From contig NC_089727.1 of NCBI RefSeq assembly GCF_035083965.1, positions 16,072,769 through 16,136,768 of the forward strand: 64,000 nt of DNA, written 5' to 3'. The notes beneath the pieces were generated by a model. That model was not told the origin of the DNA, did not search any database, and worked only from the letters and a program-made list of their open reading frames with translations. The stretch is from Branchiostoma lanceolatum. Lineage: Eukaryota > Chordata > Leptocardii > Amphioxiformes > Branchiostomatidae. The translations under genes and the position numbers were made by a program. This document shows, one piece after another, positions 1-12,041 of the stretch (positions are counted from its first letter, which is position 1; the number at the start of each line of letters is the position of its first letter).

Positions 1-244
1 GATCCTTACTAATTTGCTGGCCATCACGCTAGCACCGAATCTAGCTTTGTGTGGTCCTCCTAGTTGGTCTAAGCCTACATCAGTCTTAATTTAGTGCAGC
101 TTGAGATTTTTAGAGGTTAGCCAGATGGGATACGCCATTATTAAGCTCTTAAAAGGCAAGATATCGTACGAAGAACTGGTTATCCCGAGTCAGCCATCTT
201 GAATTTGCCACCGGTGTCACGTGATCCAGGCACATTTCTCCAAA

Positions 245-435
245 TTAGTAAGGATCGTATGTATTCCGTAAGGGTCGTATGTATTCCGCATAATGAATCG
301 CGTACGTATTCCGTACGGATCGTATGTTTCTGCGTAATGGATCGTATGTATTCCGTACGGATCGTATGTTTCTAGTAATGGATCGTATGTATTCCGTAAA
401 ATTCGTATGTATTCCGTAAAATTCGTATGTATTCT
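245..435. repeat. Minisatellite, variants of GGATCGTATGTATTCCGTA
   Basis: About ten imperfect head-to-tail copies of a 17-19 base unit built around TCGTATGTATTCCGTA. Reading frames through it on the minus strand give repetitive peptides that are by-products of the repeat. Confidence 0.8.
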
Positions 436-1618
436 TTGCCACCCCTGGTAGAAGAGCATGGGTTGTATGTAGTGTAAATGCGTAATTGTGTCTGGTGGAA
501 GTAAATGAAGTAGAACAAGTTTGAATTCTGTGACGTCCTGAGATAAGTCAATCACGTTACGAATAGCAACTTGTTCCTTGCATGCACGTCTTACGCCAGT
601 GGCAAAAATTATGGAAATAACAAACAAAAACAGACAAACAAACAAATAAACAAAATAGTACTATTCTGACTTTACTGCATTTTATTCATATAAACACTGC
701 GTAACTGTCAAGACATATAGACGTAAGTTCCTTTTTTTGGCCAATAAGGTGTAAATAAGTCTGACGACCACTGTTGTTTACATCCTTTTCATTAGACTGT
801 CATTAACTACCGTACATTTGGTCACATGACACATTTACTATTTCTTGTAGAGCTAATTTGATACATGTACCTTAACACTTTATCCGATGCCAAACTTTGA
901 GGAGAACGTCAAATGAAAACAAATATTCTTGCCTGTAGTCTATAATAGTCTAGAAAACAAATATGACAGACCCCCCATGAGAGTGTCGCTATAATTCATG
1001 ATATATGTCATACAATATACATGTATATCATTTTAGGACTAAAAGCAGTAGAGCACGACGACAGAATGGGATCGGATGTAACGTTAGTAATCAGGAAAGA
1101 CAACCAAAGGGTGCAGATGTTTTAAAATATTGAAAGAGGACTACGGTAGACGGGAACCATGCACATCATGTGATGATCACGTCATGGGGGCGCCCCGTTG
1201 TAAGGGGGCGGGCTGTTAAAGATTGACAGGGTAATGGCAGCAAGCCAACATTTAACGACCTCAGTTATGCCATGGGGGTTTCTGTTGGTTTCGTGACCTG
1301 TTAAAATCCCCACCCTGTATCTGGCTCAAACCGGTTCAGACAAGACTCGTTGTTCTGCCTAAGTATCGTGATGGTCGTTTTCATTTCGGAGTTGTCTTGA
1401 GCAAGCTGTTGTAAGTTAAAACACTGATTGAAAACCTTCTTGGTTAGAACTAACGTTACTTGTCTAAGTCTCCCATTATTCAGAGAGCAAAAAAGTGACT
1501 TTACAACTTGCAGAGAATCGACCTTCAAGTGCTGTGACCTCAGATCAGGTGTTCATCTGGATTGACCACTGACTGTGCGGGACCTGACGATTTCTGCTGA
1601 CCAGGTTACGGTAAGTTA

Positions 1619-1785
1619 TGAAACAAATCAAAGGAGCGAGTAGAAACAAGTGATCCCAACCGAGATTCGAACCCACGCCGAAACCGGCAGCTCAGATCAC
1701 AGGCACGCACGCCTTAACCACCAGGCTAGAAGGTCGCGACCAGTTAGACTGGTCAGTTGGAGGCGCTTGAACCCCACTGTTTTAT
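1619..1785 (-). mobile_element. tRNA-derived SINE (family 1), reverse orientation
   Basis: Read on the minus strand this copy contains a tRNA-like head with an A box (near GCCTGGTGGTTAAGG) and a B box (GGGTTCGAATCTCGG). The tail matches the fuller plus-strand copy at 3511-3795. It is not a functional tRNA because the acceptor stem does not close and the same unit recurs elsewhere in the window. Confidence 0.8.
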
Positions 1786-2137
1786 CCTACGTATTACTAT
1801 TAGTGCCAAGGCTCACACCATTCCATCGTGTCAACACTGCGCAATTATTAATTGCGTATCATAACACAACCATAACATATCGAAAAGTATTAACGTTACC
1901 AATGCGCCAACATTAGCTTCGAACCCGAAGCCCTGTTTTCTCGAATGACAATTTGAATCTTGTACGTTTAGATTTCAGATTTCTGTTCGTTATCGTTTTT
2001 TTGCCATATAAGATTCTACAACTGTTATTCAGTAATCTATCCCCGAAGTTGAAGCACTACTCTGAAAACGCTCATCAAACTCTTTCCTCCCGAATCGTGA
2101 GTGCGAGAAACCTGGCGGCACATCATACTGTCTGCAC

Positions 2138-2584
2138 TGGTGCTGCGTACCTAAACGTAACATCAAGTACAGGTACATGTACCGGTACAGAGGTTTAGGT
2201 ACAGGTCCGGACCTATACCTGAACAATTTGAAAAATTAAATGTGTTTTTCTGAACTTCTTCAATAATGACAGAAACATACATAAAGTGTTTTCAACTTGT
2301 CAGTATCTTTATTCAAAGAACATAACTAGGTTCTCTACCGCCAAACTCCCTTGGCCGCCAAAACTTCCGGCCTGCCTGAATGATCTGTTGCATATTAGTT
2401 ACGCTGTTCCAAGGTGTTACTTTGGTCACGTTTGGCGGTGTATGAGGCCACGAGGTTTGGAGAATAAGCACATACTTGGGGTAAATCTATTTCGGTACAG
2501 TACCGGTACTTCATGATCCGGTATTTTAGACCTGTACCGAATCCGTTTTTACGGTACAGTACCGGTACACAGTACGCAGCACTA
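2138..2584. mobile_element. Foldback element with GGTCCGGACC-type internal repeats
   Basis: The two ends are inverted repeats (TGGTGCTGCGTAC on the left, GTACGCAGCACTA on the right). Inside are many degenerate copies of GGTACAGGT and the palindrome GGTCCGGACC. Related elements lie at 31653-32028 and 42593-43026. The latter has an 8-base target-site duplication, which suggests a non-autonomous hAT-like origin. No transposase is encoded. Confidence 0.6.
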
Positions 2585-2756
2585 CTGACTCTGCACCCCA
2601 CATGTAAACAATGATAACCTTTGACGGATGACCTTTCCCCCCTCTTTCACCCGGTCAGGGTTACGGTTCGTGTCGCGAGACAGCGTCGGCCGGAGGGCTA
2701 GTCTTCACCAATTTACCATTACTGAACATTTCAGGACGTTTGGAGCCCTTGTGACG

Positions 2757-5700
2757 ATGAAGGTGGTAGTTGTGGGGGGCGGTGTGGTCGGCCTGTCGTC
2801 TGCGCTGTGTGTCAAGGAGCGGTGCCCGCAGGCAGAGTTGACGGTTGTCGCGGCAGAGTTTACCCCCAACACGACAGGAGACGGGGCCGCCGGGATCATA
2901 CAACCCCAGCTCTGGGACGTGACACAAGAAGAACTGTCAGTGTTTACTAACAGATTGTTTGGTAGATAAGCTAACTGGTAACTTAATGTGTGTAGTTAAA
3001 ACCTGACATTGAGAATGTTTACGTTAGTCCAGTGACCTGTATACATAGCCATGCGTAGGATTTCGTCATACCTGAACTTTTGAACCCTATGCTTGGGTGA
3101 ATACGGCAGGTTTTGCAGGATTAAATACTAGTATATCAATTGAAGCAGATACGTCATGTACTTAAATGTCACTGCGTAACATGTGGCTTTTAAAGTATTG
3201 CAATTGAATCCTATGTTCAAACTCTACTACGAAATGGAATAAGGAATATCGAAAATTAGTCCAGTAAATTGTTATAGCTGAACAAGAGCATTTGCCGGGA
3301 AAATCTAAGTTAGATTGCAACATTAGGGATAGATCGACCAGAACAAATTGAGCACTTTGTCGTTTGCGTCTGTTTCAGAACATGGCTGCAATGGACGTTT
3401 GATCACCTCTCACGACTGTACAAGACCGACTTCTCCAGCCAGATCGGCCTGTTCTGCCAGTCAGGCTACAACGTGTTCGACAAGGAAGTTCCGGTAGGCG
3501 CGATGTTTTCTAGCGACCTTTTAGCCTAGTGGTTAAGGCGTGCGTGCCTGTGATCTGGGCTGCCGGTTTCGGCGTGGGTTCGAATCTCGGTTGGGATCAC
3601 TTATTTCTACTCGCTCCTTTGATTTGTTTCACTGGTTCCCACACCGGCCCTGTGAGTAACGATCAGATCACACAGGGAATATCGTACTCGGAGACTCGGG
3701 ACGAGTCTAGAAAGAAAAGAGGGAGTAGTGTAACAGTGGGGGTTCAAGCGCCTCCAACTGACCAGTCTAACTGGTCGCGACCTTTTAGCCTAGCTGTTAC
3801 AATTGTGCCACAATATCATATGCTGTATTTTCCAACATTTGATTCTCATACGTTATAGAACAGTAAAATTCTTAACCTTATGTGCAACATTTTCAGAACG
3901 TTGAATCAATACAGTTTGCACTGACGTGTTGCAACACTTTGCTTCCATTCCAGGACCCTCCGTGGAAAGACATCGTACATGGCTTCAGACATCTAACTGG
4001 AGAAGAAGTCAAGAAATTTCCAGGATACAGGTATTTTTCATGGCCATGACCACGCGTTTGATGACAAGTATAACGAAAGTCTACTTCCCCCTTCGTCGAT
4101 GTCAGATATGATACGCAATGAAATATGACCCCTGATTTTATCAAATATAATTGTGTTGTTCGCGTACGAAACACGCTGATATTGAAGAATTTCATGCTAG
4201 AGTTCTGACGCCCTTCCTTGGTGTTACAGCTATGGATGGTTTACAACCACGTTGATGTTGGAATGCAGGTCGTACTTGCCGTGGTTGACACAGAGGTATG
4301 GCGATTCTTTTTATGTGCGTTGCGTCTATGGTGACAAACATGTTACAACATTTTGTTGGAAAGGTCTTATGATTAATATGACAAATTAAACTTTCAAAGG
4401 GTTCTTGGTTTGTTGTTTTAACCATTTGTAAAATCAAGAATATGATAAGTTATTAACATTATCTAATTGTAAATCTTTTCGTCGATGTGTATGTATTTCT
4501 CCACTCCGGAAAGAGAGCCTTCTGATGCCTTTATTTTGTGACTATCTCAGGCTGAAGGAGAAAGGGGTCAAGTTTGAACATAGAAAGATCGCTAGCCTGT
4601 CGGAGGTTAGTAACAGTCCTTACGACCGAAGCATTACTAGTATTTTCACAGAGCGCAACTGGAGTTCTTGTGGTATCAGTGACAATTTCATTATAACCAT
4701 GTACATGACTTCGTACTGCTTGTTTTCTCTATGGCCCAACGGTTCTACGTTAAGCATAACTACTATTTACAGCAAACACTTGAAGTGTACAGAAACCGCG
4801 GTGCGTTACCCTTTTTTCGTTTTCACCCCTGTGCAGGTTTGCAGTGACTACGATGTCGTCATCAACTGCTGTGGGCTGTCCGCTAGAACACTGTTGAACG
4901 ACCAAGGAGTCAAACCTGGGCGGGGCCAGATCGTCAGGGTACGCAACTGTTGTCTTAGTCTCAAATAACTGTCGTGAACACATCTAGATGTTAACTGTAG
5001 TCTCAAACAACTGTAGTCTCAAACAATTGCAGTCTCAAACAACTGTAGTCTCAAACAACTGTAGTCTCAAACTACTGTAATCTCAAACAACTGTAGTCTC
5101 AAAGAACTGTAGTCTCAAACAACGGTAGTCTCAAACAACTGTAGTCTCAAACAACTGTACGGTCTCAAACAACTGTAGTCTCAAACAGCTGTAGTCTCAA
5201 ACAACTGTAGTCTCAAACAACTGTACGGTCTCAAACAACTGTAGTCTCAAACAATTGTAGTCTGAAACAACTGTCGCTCATTCTAAGACTTTTTTTGCAC
5301 CATCAATCGTTACTTTGAGGATGTCGATTGTGTAGAAATATTGTTAAGAATCGGGGTTTGATTATTTCTTTAATCTGATGTTGCCCTCAATAGGTTCACG
5401 CCCCTTGGATCAAACACTTTCTCCTCACTCACAACTTGAGCACAACATACTACAACTCGCCTTACATCATTCCAGGGTAAGATACTGATGTCATGTAAAA
5501 ACCTATAGATTCACCTTACCGTATACCATACCCAATCATCCAACCAGATTAATTGTGATTGTTAATTGTTATCAGACGATTATAACTTGTTTTGAATGGA
5601 ATTATGTACCTTTTAGAGTGTTGTAAGTCCATCAATTGTTTTGGGACAACGTAGGATGACTGTAATGTTAATGCCATAGGATAAATGTAGTCGCCATGGG

Positions 5701-6692
5701 TGGCCTAAACCAGCTGGGTGACTGGAATGAAGGATGGAGGGAGGAGGATGAGAAGAAGATATGGGATGGTGCTGTTGAAATGATCCCTTCGTTAAAGGTG
5801 AGTTAACTGGACCTTTCTTTAAAACATCCCGGATTTTCCATCTAAAATTTCTGGCGGTACGAACTCGATCAGACTCATTGTCGGGGTAACTGTGTCAAGT
5901 TGTCTATTTTTCTACATATGGAAGCGTTGATTTTACAACCATGCTGATGTAGAGTTAGAGCCACGTACAAACATTTAGAAACAAATGTAAAAAAATCGAC
6001 CTTGACCCTTGTCTTCCCAAGTCCTGCCCACATACCATGTACCATCACAAATTCACAATCCATCCAGACCTTTCATTCAAGTTATGCTAACCACGAACAA
6101 AATGATCGGGAAACACAAACACACACACACACAGACAGACAGACACACCCAAAACACTACATCATTGAGGTAAAAAAACACGTCGACCGATTTTTGTATC
6201 CACATTACATCGCAAGGGTCTGGAGCGGCTGTTAAGTCCTAAATCCTAGATTGGATGTGTGTTACCCTTGACTTAATAGTGGGAATATCATGCAAAAAGT
6301 AAGAAGACAACAAAATATGCAAAGCGTAAAAAGATTAATTTTTATCAATGAAATTCGTTGCGCGCGTTGTCAAACCCCTCGGTCGCAGCGAGGTCGCCAA
6401 CGTGTCGCGGGTCCTGTGAGATTAGTGCTTAACTCAGTTGACCTGATTGTTCCGAACACAGGGAGCCAGAGTTGTGGGGAAGTGGACGGGACTGCGCCCT
6501 GTGAGAGAGCGGATAAGGCTGGAGAGGGACATCGTGAACGACACTCCTGTCATCCACAACTACGGTCACGGCGGCTACGGCGTCACCTACCATTGGGGAT
6601 GTGCATTGCAGGCGGCCATTCTCGCTGCTAAAGCTATGGATGACATAGCTGCCAAAACGTCTTCCTACAGAGTCCCCAAATCTCGTTATTGA
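2757..6692 (+). CDS. DAO: D-amino-acid oxidase, nine exons, 341 aa
   Basis: FAD-dependent oxidase that turns D-amino acids into 2-oxo acids, ammonia and H2O2, normally in peroxisomes. Exons: 2757-2935, 3379-3493, 3954-4030, 4230-4295, 4551-4605, 4837-4938, 5394-5476, 5680-5797, 6462-6692. They sum to 1026 nt, and the 341 aa product compares with about 347 for the family. Visible features are the dinucleotide-binding start ([10 protein letters not shown], residues 7-16), the [12 protein letters not shown] flavin segment, GRGQI, the active-site run YNSPYIIPG (Tyr218 and Tyr222), the carboxylate-binding Arg277 in TGLRPVR, and the signature HNYGHGGYG. The two tyrosines and the arginine favour DAO over D-aspartate oxidase. 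An in-frame ATG exists at 2628, but the family starts at the beta strand beginning MKVVVV. The last residues are SRY, not a classical SKL-type peroxisomal signal. Introns carry a SINE, a minisatellite and a dispersed repeat. Confidence 0.93.
3511..3795 (+). mobile_element. tRNA-derived SINE (family 1) in DAO intron 2
   Basis: The head contains TAGCCTAGTGGTTAAGG (A box) and GGGTTCGAATCTCGG (B box). The body follows, and the copy ends with GCGACCTTTTAGCCTAG, the same bases that open it. A head start at the tail means this copy is the first unit of a head-to-tail dimer whose second unit is cut short. It begins only about 17 bases after the exon 2 donor site. Confidence 0.85.
4962..5276. repeat. 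16-base minisatellite in DAO intron 6
   Basis: About eighteen to twenty copies of CTGTAGTCTCAAACAA with few substitutions, some carrying a small CTGTACGGTCTC variant. The copies are contiguous with no unique spacers, so this is not a CRISPR array. Confidence 0.92.
6255..6412 (+). repeat. Dispersed repeat GGAATATCATGCAAAA, copy 1
   Basis: One of three same-strand copies in the window (others near 7845-8025 and 43455-43622). All run from an ACCCTTG-like start through GGAATATCATGCAAAA to a CGCAGCGAGGTCGCC-like end. This copy sits in DAO intron 8, about 50 bases before the last exon. The family is unidentified and has no coding potential. Confidence 0.7.
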
Positions 6693-6897
6693 ATGTGATG
6701 TAACGTTACTGGTTTTTAACCAGTTAAGATATGTCTGACTCGACGAAATTGAATGGGCGGTGAAAAAGTCCTTGTCAGGTCTAAAGGCCAAGTTGTGTCA
6801 TACGTATAATGTATGTCATTTAGAGATATTCAACTATCAGCATCAGACGAGGGTCTGCAATAGCCATAAATTTCGTTGTGGTTTGCAACGCCAACGC

Positions 6898-6903
6898 AAT
6901 AAA
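6898..6903 (+). terminator. Likely DAO polyadenylation signal AATAAA
   Basis: A canonical AATAAA lies about 200 bases after the DAO stop codon, the first one downstream. Cleavage position is not visible. Confidence 0.55.
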
Positions 6904-8370
6904 TGCCTTATCAGTGTTCAACTACGAAAATTTGATACATATCATTTTGATAAGATATAACAAAGACACAGATTTTTGTTAGAGAATTTTACAATCATAT
7001 ACAAGAATAATTAAATGTTTTCATTAGATATGATCATGCTATTTCCGTATGTACGTATGTTTATTGCATGTCAATAGACATATGATTCTACTTCATACAT
7101 TCATACATATTATTGTTTATCAGATAGTGTTGTAAAGTAGATATTGACCCAGAGGTCGGGTGGAAGTACTTGTGTTTGTAGCTTACCTGTAGTTTTATAA
7201 AAGTGATCAAAATACTTGAAGCATTGTGCACAATGAAAAATAAGTGATGAAATACCTTAACTCAAGAATTCCACTAAATGTTTACAGATTCTGTACCGCT
7301 CGAGCCTCCAATAATGTAATCTATAAATTTCTTGCATGTTTTGTTCTTCCATTCAGTTCTTCCTCTTCGTCGGACCACGGGCTTTAGGCTACGGTATTTA
7401 TGTTGGGTAACCGCCGCGGTACATGTTTTCGCTCAAATGCTCCCGAAGACAATTTCTCCCGTCGCTCACTCCGGAAATGCCCCCCCCCCTCATTAGGGGG
7501 GATGGTTTCTCCCGTCGTCCTTTGCTAATTACCTCTTACTTTCGCCGAACATTGCCGAAAACTCCGCCGAACACCGAACCCTGTTCGGCTCTCCGAACCC
7601 CCCGCTCGTGCCTTCGGCACCGCTTCGGGTTTCGCTCGGAAGCTTGGCACGGGTGATCCCCGCGCCGAGTACTTCGTCACGATCGGAACTTCAGCAGCTA
7701 TTCAACGACAATACCTTTGCCTACCGCCTGTGGTGAAATGTACGCATTCTTTTTCTTACTTGGCAGCCGTTAGAAAACTGGTAGCTGTCATAATAACATA
7801 TGCAATCAGACAACTGCGCTCTTGCTGTAACCTAAACTTCACTTGAAGTTTGTGTATTAAACCCTTGTTTGGAATATCATGCAAAAAGTACAATCTGACT
7901 GAAAAGGAAACACAATATAAAGCGAAAAAACTATTTTCTTTATCTGTGAAATTTGTTGAGCACTCTGTTAGATTTTACATCGCAGCGCGATTGCAGCGAG
8001 GTCGCCGCCCCAGTGGAATGGGGGTGTGTCGTAAACACTGAGACGGACCCTACATCTACTTGGAGATTACGAAACTCCAGGGTGAGACCATTGGTACGTG
8101 AGGGTTGCACGTTTTTCCAAAGTCGCACCACGTGGAAGTTTTGTGGGCTGTACACCAATACAACATCAGGATAGAGGACCTAAATTCATCCTAGTAACGT
8201 GGTTAGGTGGTTACAGACCTGACGTGTAAGCTTATAGCTTTGTAAAGGTGACGTTTGCTGTCCTGTGAGTAAACGCAGAGCGCCCCCCTCCCCACCTCTC
8301 CGGGACTAGAAAATGCCTCTGTAGCGTATAAATTTTTGGGACTTTGACCAAAGCACCCTTGTGTGTAAGA
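6904..8370. other. Intergenic region between DAO and DUS3L
   Basis: No gene seen. Around 7430-7650 is a GC-richer patch with repeated CCGAAC/TTCGG motifs and short C/G runs. Around 7845-8025 is the second copy of the GGAATATCATGCAAAA dispersed repeat. The DUS3L promoter should lie near 8200-8370, where I recognise no specific site. Confidence 0.6.
7845..8025 (+). repeat. Dispersed repeat GGAATATCATGCAAAA, copy 2
   Basis: Matches the copies at 6255-6412 and 43455-43622 across the GGAATATCATGCAAAA core and the GCAGCGAGGTCGCC end, with diverged bases between them. Confidence 0.7.
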
Positions 8371-11162
8371 ATGGAGCAGGAGGGCGGAGCAGAAGCTCCA
8401 ACAGTAGCTAAGGAAACGTCTCAAGTTGAGAAGGAATTGGCAGAGAGCGTCTTGAACGCACCAGGCGTCTTAAGGATCAAGAAGGAGTTTCTGGACTGGA
8501 ACAAACTTCTCAAGACCCACCATAACCAGTCTTCTACTGAAGGAGGCAGTCAGGCAAGCGGTGAGAGCGACAAGACGTCTCCACAAGACGAGACAGGTAT
8601 GAAATCACTGTGTCTTTACATTTGTCACAGCTATAAATGTAAATCAAGTAAGAAAGTTATCACACTGTCATGGAAGGAAAGAGGGAGGGGGGCGGGGTAG
8701 AAGGTCAGCCAGAATAGTCTGACTTCAATTTTAAAAAAAAGTATGAAATACAAAAATACATGTGGTGTTTCTTACAATTTTTGAAAGCACAAAGGTGCAC
8801 ATTTATGCATCTACAGTAGGTTAACAAATGTCATTACATGTACTCAGTCGGTTCCAGTGCTGGTGAGTGTAAGCTAGTTCGGAGTTGCTACTACGCTAGC
8901 CTGAGTGTCATCCTGTTTCAGTTCCAGGCTCTACCTTCACCAAACAACCTGAAGGTAGAGCCTGGAACTGAAACAGGATGACACTCTGGCTACTACATGT
9001 ACTACGCATGTGCAGTGTCAAACTCAAAGGTGAAGGCCCCCGGCTTGAAAGCAATGCTCGTCCCGACATTGTCGTCATTTGCATAACAACGCGCCGCCGA
9101 ATTTTGTTCACGTCTCGGGGGCCTTCACCTTTGACACTGCACATGCGTAGTAGCAACTCCGAACTAGCTTAAATTCAATTATTCCTGACACGTTTTAATA
9201 TATTTCATGTGTTCAATACTAACGCATTTGTCTTGCATTGAAAGGAGGTATCTCATAAGATACAACCTTCCTGTGGGTGTCTCCTACTACATGAAGATCT
9301 CACGTATACTTAATTTTCCTTTTTTTTCTTTCCCACCAGAGCCACCAAACAAGAAGGGCAAATGGAAGAAAGCCAAAGGTCAGAACAAGCGCAGGCCTCA
9401 CCAGAAACCCTCGGAGCTGTGTGACGCCGTGCGCTTGTGCCCCAGCTTCCTCAAAGATCCAGACTCCTGTAAGTTTGGAGACAGGTGTCGCTTCAGCCAC
9501 AGTGTAGAAGAGTACCTCGCCAACAAGCCTGCAGACATAGGGGACAGGTGTTACGTTTACGACACGCACGGCAGATGCCCCTTTGGTATCACCTGTCGCT
9601 TTGCAAAGTGCCACACAGACGACCAAAACCAGAACGTCGTAAACCCCGCAGTCTACTCTCCTGAAGCAAAGCCAACAACAAGCAATCAGATCCCCAAGGA
9701 CATACAGACAAGCTTGAGGAAGAAACAGTACAAGTTTCCCAAAAGTGATCAGTACCTCAGGGCTATAGGGAAGTTGTCTACCGCACAAGCTAGTAGTGAC
9801 GACAATGTAGGAAACAAGAGTAGTGAAGCTAAGGTCAATCCTGGAACACCTCTAGAAAGTAGAGTTGATGAGGGATCAGGTAACAACAGTGCAACTGTAG
9901 TTAATGATGTACAAGTGAACACACAAGATGGAGAAGTTAGTAACATTAGAAATGGAAATGATTTCTCAACACAAGAGGTACAAGGATGCGAGGCACCGAG
10001 TCCCCCTTCTAATGTGGAGAATCCTGTACCAATGGATGCCAACACGCCCTCAGGGTCTGTCACAGATGAAGATGCCATCAAGCTGATTCCCAGAGAAAGG
10101 AAGAAGCTGGAATTCGCAGACAAGTTATACCTCGCACCGCTAACCACGGTCGGGAATCTGCCCTTCCGACGGGTCTGCAAGGGTCTCGGGGCGGACATCA
10201 CGTGTGGAGAGATGGCCATGGCCTCCAACCTGCTGCAGGGTCAGAGTTCGGAGTGGGCGCTGCTCAAACGACACCAATCCGAGGACGTCTTCGGCGTGCA
10301 GATCTGCGGCAGCCATCCTGAGGTCATGTCCCATGTTTCTGAACTCCTGAATGATACCATCAGCGTGGATTTTGTAGATGTGAACGTAGGTTGTCCCATT
10401 GATCTCGTGTTCAAGAGGGGCGGAGGATGTGCCTTGATGGGAAGGTTGACCAAGTTTGAGCAAGTCGTAAAGGGGATGATCGGTATGCTCGACGTACCCC
10501 TGACGGTCAAGATGCGGACGGGAATCTACGAAGAGAAGCCTTTTGCGTACAGAGTCGTTCCGCATCTCCGGGACTGGGGCGTTTCCCTCGTCACGCTGCA
10601 TGGTCGCTCTCGGGAGCAGCGTTACACTAAGCTGGCGGATTGGGATTACATCTCAGAGTGCGCCAAGGCAGCCAGTCCGATGCCTCTGTTCGGGAACGGC
10701 GACATCCTCTCATTCGAGGATGCCAACCGCCACAGACAGAGTACGGGAGTAGCGGGACTCATGATGGCACGAGGCGCCTTGATCAAGCCTTGGATCTTCA
10801 CAGAGATCAAGGAGCAGCGCCACTGGGACATCTCGTCGCACGAGAGGTTTCAGATGCTGAAGGACTTCTCTAACTACGGCCTGGAGCACTGGGGTTCCGA
10901 CACGCAAGGTGTGGAGAAGACCAGGCGGTTCATGTTGGAGTGGCTGTCGTTCCTGTTCCGGTACGTACCGGTCGGCGTTTTGGAGCAGCCGCCACAGAAG
11001 ATCAACCTCCGCCCCCCGTACTTTGTCGGTAGAGATGACCTGGAGACTCTCATGGCCAGTGGAAACTGTGCAGACTGGGTCAGACTCAGCGAGATGTTGT
11101 TGGGACCTGCTCCGGCCAATTTCAACTTCCTGCCAAAACATAAGGCGAACTCCTACCGATAG
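8371..11162 (+). CDS. DUS3L: tRNA-dihydrouridine(47) synthase [NAD(P)+]-like, two exons, 682 aa
   Basis: FMN-dependent reductase that makes dihydrouridine in the variable loop (position 47) of cytoplasmic tRNAs. Exons are 8371-8596 and 9340-11162, joined G|AG in phase. Two CCCH zinc fingers lie at about residues 108-131 (CKFGDRCRFSH) and 145-170 (CPFGITCRF). A low-complexity Ser/Asn/Thr-rich linker follows to about 330. The Dus TIM-barrel domain starts near residue 338 (LYLAPLTTVGNLPFRR), with the catalytic Cys in NVGCPIDLVFKRGGG near residue 425, VKMRTG, and LHGRSREQRYTKLADW. The length compares with about 650 aa in vertebrates. The open frame runs upstream into the intron as far as 9207, but the intron's end (TTTCTTTCCCACCAG) and the in-phase first exon show that the real start is 8371. 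Intron 1 carries a nested foldback insertion. Confidence 0.95.
8871..9170. mobile_element. Foldback element (outer) in DUS3L intron 1
   Basis: The left end AAGCTAGTTCGGAGTTGC is repeated in inverted form at the right end. The arms continue inward through TGCAGTGTCAAA and GGTGAAGGCCCCCGG. The left arm is interrupted at the run GCTACTACGC by a second, smaller foldback (8897-8999), so the outer element is the older insertion. Confidence 0.8.
8897..8999. mobile_element. Inner TAGCCTG-type foldback inserted in the outer element
   Basis: A nearly perfect hairpin: arms of about 40 bases (GAGTGTCATCCTGTTTCAG and its complement) around a CCAAACAA-like loop. It opens with TAGCCTGAG. TACTACGC is present on both sides and is probably the target-site duplication. 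It shares its terminal motif with the elements at 23151 and 61838. Confidence 0.75.
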
Positions 11163-12041
11163 ATGGATAATGTCTTCTCCAAGCTTTCACTTTTGGGAGG
11201 TCTTTCTTTGAAAACGAATTGTTCTGTAAACCAGCATTACTCATATGATAATGTTAGGTGTATAATTTAGCTGGAGAAATTGCTGGGCAAGAAGAAAATC
11301 TTCTTTGAAGTCAACAGAGAAAAAGTATGGCTGTCTCCTACTATTCATAGGGGAACAAATGGTGGACAAATGCTGATCTGAAAAAAATCTCTGTGGAATC
11401 AGGAACCAGTGCAAGATTTATTGATATATATTATCAAAGGGCTAGATCAACAGAAGAGTTGTTTAAGACTAAAAAAAGAGGTCTGTTAAAAAGGCAGGTG
11501 ACAATCTGTAAACACTTGGTTTGAATGCAGCACAAACCCATTATGAGTTCTTTAATATTGCATGTAATGTATATAGTGCTTAAATAGTGAAACCTGAAAA
11601 CTTTTATGAAGGTGGAATGTTAATAACATTAATGATTCCTGAAGATCTTATTTCTGCAATTCTGCAAACAAAAGATGACTGTTAGTGTTGTGACTTTCTA
11701 ATGGAAAGTAGTGAATGTTTAAGTTGAATGATTTTTTTTGTGACCTTATGAGGATATTTCTGAATGTGATTACTACATTATTCACCCATAATGTTGTATT
11801 AATTGAATATACATGTACCTCATTCTGTTTGTTTGTTTGAGAAAGATTGAAGGATTTTCTTGTCTATGCACGTGAATTTGCCTGGTAAAAGACTTACTTA
11901 GCTGTGTTTTCAGTGTAGTGGAAAGACTTGATATGAAGCTCATTGTACTGTAATCCTACTGATTATGGAAAAGTGACAAATATGTAATGTTATATGCACA
12001 AGATAACAGTTACTCAAGCAACTGGATGGATTTGTAACTCA

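Larger units (their letters stand above)
1..2756. other. Intergenic DNA upstream of DAO, repeats only
   Basis: I see no supportable gene here. The stretch holds a short minisatellite (245-435), a reversed tRNA-derived SINE (1619-1785) and a foldback element (2138-2584). The rest, including 436-1615, is AT-rich unique-looking sequence. The DAO promoter should lie in roughly the last 170 bases, but I cannot point to a convincing core promoter motif. Confidence 0.6.

Noticed and set aside
217-645. 142-codon minus-strand frame
   Set aside because: Half of it is translated minisatellite (TYDPYGIHT-type repeats); no other sign of coding.
2628-2756. N-terminal extension of DAO from an ATG at 2628
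   Set aside because: The family begins directly at the first beta strand (MKVVVV); the extra 43 residues look like translated 5' UTR.
3540-3610. A tRNA gene at the A and B boxes
   Set aside because: The acceptor stem does not pair, and the same tRNA-like head recurs with a common body at several sites, so it is a SINE.
4962-5276. Regular short repeats that could suggest a CRISPR array
   Set aside because: Units are contiguous with no unique spacers, inside an intron of a eukaryotic gene.
9207-9339. Upstream extension of the DUS3L open frame to an ATG at 9207
   Set aside because: It runs through an intron end with a clear pyrimidine tract and CAG, and an in-phase first exon with a better start exists at 8371.
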